Shown here: positions 5,563 through 8,372 of the stretch, piece by piece
Layout: each line of letters opens with the position of its first letter
Position numbering within the stretch: position 1 is the first letter of the stretch
DNA from: an uncultured Clostridia bacterium
GTDB lineage: Bacteria; Bacillota; Clostridia; Christensenellales; Borkfalkiaceae
NCBI GenBank assembly: GCA_947628555.1
Contig: CANRAI010000052.1
Span: 1-8,372 of the forward strand
Direction of reading: 5' to 3'
DNA: 8,372 nucleotides
Position numbers and translations under genes: made by a program
Notes under the pieces: generated by a model
What the model was told of the DNA's origin: nothing
What the model saw: the letters and a program-made list of their open reading frames with translations, nothing else
The model's database searches: none

Positions 5563-6922
5563 TAGCGCCGCGCGCATTATAGCGAGGACGGAAAATTCCG
5601 AAAGCTTTAAAAGCTTAAAGGGATATGAAGTCCGCACCCTCGACGAAGTGTTCGGGCGCAGCCGGAATTTCGACACGCTGAATAAAAATCTTGCGGCGGA
5701 AGTTTTAAAGGCGGCTAAAATAACCGACGTTTGTTATTGCGTTGACGGCGCCGTATGCGAGGACGAGGCGTGCAAAATAATCCTTTCGAAGCATAAGGAC
5801 TGCGAAGTATTGGACACTCTTTCAAAGGCTTCGCACGCCTACAATACGGCGCGCCTTAAATGCGGCCAGCCCGTATGCGTTTCGGCGTATTCCGTTGCGG
5901 ATTTGAAAAGCTGCCGCGCAGCCTGCGTTTACGATATAGACTGCGACTTTGCCGCTTCGGAAGTCAAGCAAAAACTTTCCGATTTATTTGGCGAGGAAAC
6001 GGAATGCGCTTTTATCCGCGGAAATTCCGTCGAAAAGATAAAAATTTACGAAATCGACCGCCAAAAGCAGTATGACGCGACGTGCGCCGTAGCTGTCGAG
6101 GAGGGGGATTTTTTAAAAAAGGAACGCTACGATTATTCCGACCTCGAACATATGATAGAGCTTCTCCGTGCGCCGGGCGGGTGCCCATGGGACAGGGCGC
6201 AGACCTCCGGGACGATTAAGAAAAATATGATTGAGGAAGCGTACGAGTTGGTTGACGCCATCGAGCGGGGCGACATTGACGGAATGGAAGAGGAGACGGG
6301 CGACGTTTTGTTGCAGGCGGCTTTTCATTCCGTAATGGCGCGGGAGCGCGGAGAATTTTCGGGCGCGGACGCTATCACGCGCAACGTCAAAAAACTTATT
6401 TTCCGCCATTCGCATATATTCGGCGCTGACAAGGCGAAAAACGAGGGCGAAGCGTTGGGCGTATGGGAGAAGAACAAGGCGAAGGAAAAGGGGCAAGAAA
6501 GCTATGGGGAAACTCTGCTTGCCGTGCCTAAAAATTTTCCCGCGTGCATGCGCGCCCAAAAGGTGGGCAAACGCGCCGCAAAGTGCGGTTTCGACTTTAT
6601 GTCCTCTGTTTCCGCGTCGGAAAAACTGTGGGAAGAGGTGCATGAAATGGTGGACTGCCAACGTGCGGGTGACGAAAAGGGAACGTTTGAGGAGGGCGGC
6701 GACGTTCTGTTCGCCGCGGTGAACACCGTTAGGCTTGCGGGCGTTGACTGCGAAGAAGCCCTGCGCGCCGCAACGGATAAATTCGTAAGGCGTTTTGTGG
6801 AATGTGAGCGGCTTATTTCCGGGGACGGAAAGGATATAAACGAGGTTACAAAGGACGGGCTTTTGTTCGACTATTATTGGCAGAAGGCGAAAAATGCGAT
6901 TGAATCAGATAAAAATCGGTAA
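5492..6922 (+). CDS. mazG: YabN-type fusion: degenerate tetrapyrrole methylase domain plus MazG pyrophosphohydrolase
   Basis: MazG hydrolyses nucleoside triphosphates to monophosphates and pyrophosphate, and is thought to clear damaged or excess nucleotides. From ATG 5492 the protein has 476 residues. Residues 1 to about 215 match the tetrapyrrole (SAM-dependent) methylase-like domain of Bacillus YabN: ITLIGLGISEGD at the start and ASEVKQKL later. The usual VPGHP-type loop reads VDGAV, so methylation is doubtful, and this half holds about 12 cysteines. The first MazG unit covers about 219-335, with GCPWD (230-234), the metal-binding EEAYE (248-252) and EETGD (267-271), and RHSHIFG. The second covers about 340-470, with EEVHE (381-385) and EEGGD (400-404), where the family usually has EE(L/I)GD. 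The start overlaps the flippase by 71 nt and the end overlaps dusB by 29 nt, suggesting translational coupling. MazG identity is very secure; the role of the N-terminal half is not. Confidence 0.95.
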   Translation: MKITLIGLGISEGDLTLRAKAALDSAARIIARTENSESFKSLKGYEVRTLDEVFGRSRNFDTLNKNLAAEVLKAAKITDVCYCVDGAVCEDEACKIILSKHKDCEVLDTLSKASHAYNTARLKCGQPVCVSAYSVADLKSCRAACVYDIDCDFAASEVKQKLSDLFGEETECAFIRGNSVEKIKIYEIDRQKQYDATCAVAVEEGDFLKKERYDYSDLEHMIELLRAPGGCPWDRAQTSGTIKKNMIEEAYELVDAIERGDIDGMEEETGDVLLQAAFHSVMARERGEFSGADAITRNVKKLIFRHSHIFGADKAKNEGEALGVWEKNKAKEKGQESYGETLLAVPKNFPACMRAQKVGKRAAKCGFDFMSSVSASEKLWEEVHEMVDCQRAGDEKGTFEEGGDVLFAAVNTVRLAGVDCEEALRAATDKFVRRFVECERLISGDGKDINEVTKDGLLFDYYWQKAKNAIESDKNR

Positions 6923-7835
6923 TTTAACTACTCCCAACAACGTGTTTTTGGCGCCGCTTGCGGGCTATACCAACGCGGTTTTCCGCGATATGTGTTTAAG
7001 GCTTGGGGCGGGCCTTACCTTTACGGAAATGGTTTCCGCAAAAGGGCTTTGTTACGACAGCAAAAAGACCGAAGAGCTTTTATATATAACAGAGGACTAC
7101 CCGGGTATAAAAGCGTGCCAGATATTCGGCAATTCCCCCGAATTTATGCGGCGCGCGTGCGAAAGCGAGGCGCTTGCGCCTTTTGACATCGTCGATTTGA
7201 ACATGGGCTGTCCCGTGCCCAAAATTTATAAAAACGGAGAGGGCAGCGCCCTTTTGGACAATTTGCCGCTTGCGGAAAAAATTATTACCGAATGTAAAAA
7301 AAGCGGCAAAACAATAACGGTAAAAATCCGCATAGGCACGGAAAATTCCGAATATGTAACCGAAGATTTCGCAAAAATGTGCGAAGCGGCGGGGGCGGAT
7401 ATGCTTACGGTGCACGGCCGCACGAGGGAGAAAATTTATTCGGGCGAAGTCAATTTAAAGGAGATAGAAAAAGCGAAAAACGCGGTACATATCCCCGTTA
7501 TAGCCAACGGAGGAGTATTTACGTCTGCGGACGCCAGCGTAATTATGAAAAAGACGGGCGCGGACGGCGTTATGATTGCCCGCGGCGCGATGTACAACCC
7601 GTGGCTGTTTTCGGAGCTTACGGGCACGGAGTACGTCGAAAAGCGGCAGACAGTTTTAAACCAGATTACAAAAACGCGCGAAATATACGGCGAGCGCTTC
7701 GCCTGCGTGTTTATGCGCAAAATGGTTGGCTTCTATATGAAGGGCAGAAAAAGCGCGACCGCCATTCGGGGCAAGTTTCTTGCCTGTAAAACCTCGCGTG
7801 AAGTAGAGGAAATAGTAAACACTCTTTCATTTTGA
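6894..7835 (+). CDS. dusB: tRNA-dihydrouridine synthase (DusB type)
   Basis: A flavin (FMN) enzyme that uses NADPH to reduce specific uridines in the D-loop of tRNA to dihydrouridine. It is 313 residues, slightly short for DusB (about 320-330). Family motifs appear in order: FLAPLAGYTNAVFR (18-31) at the FMN site; DLNMGCPVPKIYKNGEG (101-117) with the catalytic-acid Cys at 106; VKIRIG (143-148); LTVHGRTREKIYSG (171-184); VIANGGV (202-208); and GVMIARGAMYNPWLF (225-239) binding the FMN phosphate. The ATG has AGAAGG (6882-6887) 6 nt upstream. The gene overlaps the end of mazG by 29 nt and is last in the operon. The DusB subtype rests on sequence style and on dusB lying in the same general region of the Bacillus chromosome; the modified position (U17 for Bacillus-type enzymes is debated) cannot be read from sequence. 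Confidence 0.95.
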   Translation: MRLNQIKIGNLTTPNNVFLAPLAGYTNAVFRDMCLRLGAGLTFTEMVSAKGLCYDSKKTEELLYITEDYPGIKACQIFGNSPEFMRRACESEALAPFDIVDLNMGCPVPKIYKNGEGSALLDNLPLAEKIITECKKSGKTITVKIRIGTENSEYVTEDFAKMCEAAGADMLTVHGRTREKIYSGEVNLKEIEKAKNAVHIPVIANGGVFTSADASVIMKKTGADGVMIARGAMYNPWLFSELTGTEYVEKRQTVLNQITKTREIYGERFACVFMRKMVGFYMKGRKSATAIRGKFLACKTSREVEEIVNTLSF

Positions 7836-7972
7836 ATTGCCGATATTATAAGCTGAATCAACTTTGCCATTTACGACTACGGAGTAGCAAGGAAGCAAAT
7901 GTATGACGGCAACTGTGCGCTACCTAAACACCATTGATATTTAAAGAACGTAAGTTAAACATTTCAGGTACT
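7836..7972. other. Gene-free stretch after dusB
   Basis: No intrinsic terminator was found here for the operon. One tiny frame, ATG 7899 to TGA 7935-7937, encodes 12 residues and has AAGGA 5 nt upstream. It is too short to call a gene. A short inverted pair, GTAGC (7884-7888) and GCTAC (7919-7923), encloses this frame. Confidence 0.4.
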
Positions 7973-8008
7973 CTGCCGAGGGCTCCCATAAATGGGAGCC
8001 CTCGGCAG
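7973..8008. repeat. Perfect 17-bp inverted repeat with a 2-nt loop, no T-tract
   Basis: CTGCCGAGGGCTCCCAT (7973-7989) is an exact reverse complement of 7992-8008, separated only by AA. In practice the loop would be TAAA on a 16-bp stem. Neither strand has a T-run after the hairpin, so it is not a normal intrinsic terminator. It could be a REP/MITE-like palindrome, an RNA 3'-end stabiliser, or the stem of a structured RNA. It lies between convergent dusB and the tRNA-Lys unit. Confidence 0.85.
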
Positions 8009-8029
8009 GGCTTCGCAATCTGTGCTTGC

Positions 8030-8071
8030 TCGCGCGAACCTCAGGGTTCTTTATCAGCCTGAACTGCGCGA
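8030..8071. other. Structured intergenic segment with alternative stems
   Basis: TCGCGC (8030-8035) pairs with GCGCGA (8066-8071) as an outer stem. Inside it, either GAACC (8036-8040) pairs with GGTTC (8045-8049), or TCAGG (8041-8045) pairs with CCTGA (8058-8062). These inner stems exclude each other. No RNA family was recognised, and chance pairing is possible. Confidence 0.3.
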
Positions 8072-8072
8072 C

Positions 8073-8110
8073 AAAACCGCCCGCCGACCATTTTTCGGTC
8101 GGCGGGCGGT
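8073..8110 (-). terminator. Intrinsic terminator of the tRNA-Lys unit
   Basis: On the minus strand a 14-bp, very G+C-rich stem (8110-8097 with 8089-8076) closes a 7-nt loop and ends in a TTTT run (8076-8073). It begins one base after the CCA of tRNA-Lys(CTT). On the plus strand the same hairpin has no T-tract, so it does not act as a standard terminator for dusB. Confidence 0.8.
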
Positions 8111-8111
8111 C

Positions 8112-8187
<76 letters not shown>

Positions 8188-8317
8188 ATCTATATAAACG
8201 ATTTTTAATCGTTGTTTTAAGATTCAGGTGGTTCTATGCAGCGCATATTCCACCTTTTGCGGCGGACTTTTTTTGCAAAAAATACGCACCGTCCACCTGA
8301 TACGTATTTGCGTTTTA
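8188..8317. other. Spacer between the two tRNA-Lys genes
   Basis: No gene is present in this 130-base gap. It carries several inverted repeats: AACGATT/AATCGTT (8197-8203 with 8207-8213), TCAGGTGG/CCACCTGA (8224-8231 with 8293-8300), and TTTTGC/GCAAAA (8255-8260 with 8275-8280). No convincing minus-strand promoter was found for tRNA-Lys(CTT), so the two tRNAs may share one transcript that is then processed. Confidence 0.4.
8277..8309 (-). terminator. Weak terminator-like hairpin after tRNA-Lys(TTT)
   Basis: On the minus strand AAATACG (8309-8303) pairs with CGTATTT (8286-8280), and the T-run continues to 8277. The stem is A+T rich and its loop is 16 nt, so termination would be partial at most. 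It could regulate read-through into tRNA-Lys(CTT). Confidence 0.3.
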
Positions 8318-8372
8318 TGGTGGTCCATCCGAGACTCGAACCCGGGACACCTTGATTAAAAGTCAAGTGCTC
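8318..8372 (-). tRNA. tRNA-Lys(TTT), 5' part cut by the window end
   Basis: The anticodon stem CTTGA/TCAAG encloses loop CTTTTAA, giving anticodon TTT (plus-strand 8358-8360), which decodes AAA and AAG. The T-arm is CCGGG-TTCGAGT-CTCGG with one G-T pair. The acceptor 3' strand ATGGACC, discriminator A and encoded CCA finish at 8318. The D-arm and acceptor 5' strand lie beyond the window. Confidence 0.93.

Noticed and set aside
6113..6661. Minus-strand 182-codon frame opposite mazG
   Set aside because: It is antisense to conserved MazG motifs, shows no domain features and is His/Phe/Arg-rich, as expected for a shadow frame.
7899..7937. 12-codon frame with an AAGGA site 5 nt upstream
   Set aside because: So short a frame with a plausible ribosome site occurs often by chance, and nothing downstream suggests a leader peptide.

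Overview
The window reads as chromosomal DNA from a spore-forming member of the Firmicutes, most likely an uncultured Clostridia lineage. The evidence is a clear spoVT sporulation regulator, a SpoVB/YabM-type flippase, a YabN-type two-domain MazG protein, and Firmicutes-like Shine-Dalgarno sites (AGGAG, AGGTGAT). Base composition is moderate, with G+C-rich coding DNA and A+T-rich gaps. No transposase, phage gene or CRISPR array is visible.

Layout. Positions 1-95 hold the 3' part of a tRNA-like gene, closed by two intrinsic terminators in series. A gene-free stretch of about 200 bases leads to a strong extended -10 promoter at 297-325. This promoter drives a plus-strand run of seven genes: tilS (332-1705), an unrecognised beta-propeller-like gene (1747-2916), hpt (2995-3537), spoVT (3617-4159), a MOP-family flippase (4198-5562), mazG/yabN (5492-6922) and dusB (6894-7835). 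The first four are separated by short gaps. The flippase follows a terminator hairpin directly, and the last three overlap (71 and 29 nt). From 7836 to 8075 there is no gene, but there is a perfect 17-bp hairpin and further pairing sequence. The right end holds two minus-strand tRNA-Lys genes, anticodons CTT (complete) and TTT (cut by the window edge), convergent with the operon. The CTT gene is followed by a G+C-rich terminator.

How the genes fit together. From general knowledge of Bacillus subtilis, spoVT-yabM-yabN are adjacent there, tilS-hprT form another nearby unit, and dusB lies a little further on in the same chromosomal region. Here the three pieces are packed into one cluster, without ftsH, divIC or spoIIE between them. 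The products act in tRNA modification (TilS, DusB), purine salvage (Hpt), nucleotide-pool cleaning (MazG), forespore gene control (SpoVT) and lipid-linked envelope precursor transport (flippase).

Points most worth checking: (a) the tilS promoter puts the transcription start on the GTG start codon, suggesting leaderless translation; (b) the end of spoVT can pair in two mutually exclusive ways with a terminator whose T-tract touches the flippase ATG, which looks like an attenuator; (c) a sigma-G-like promoter precedes spoVT; (d) an orphan propeller-like protein with a hydrophobic insert sits between tilS and hpt.
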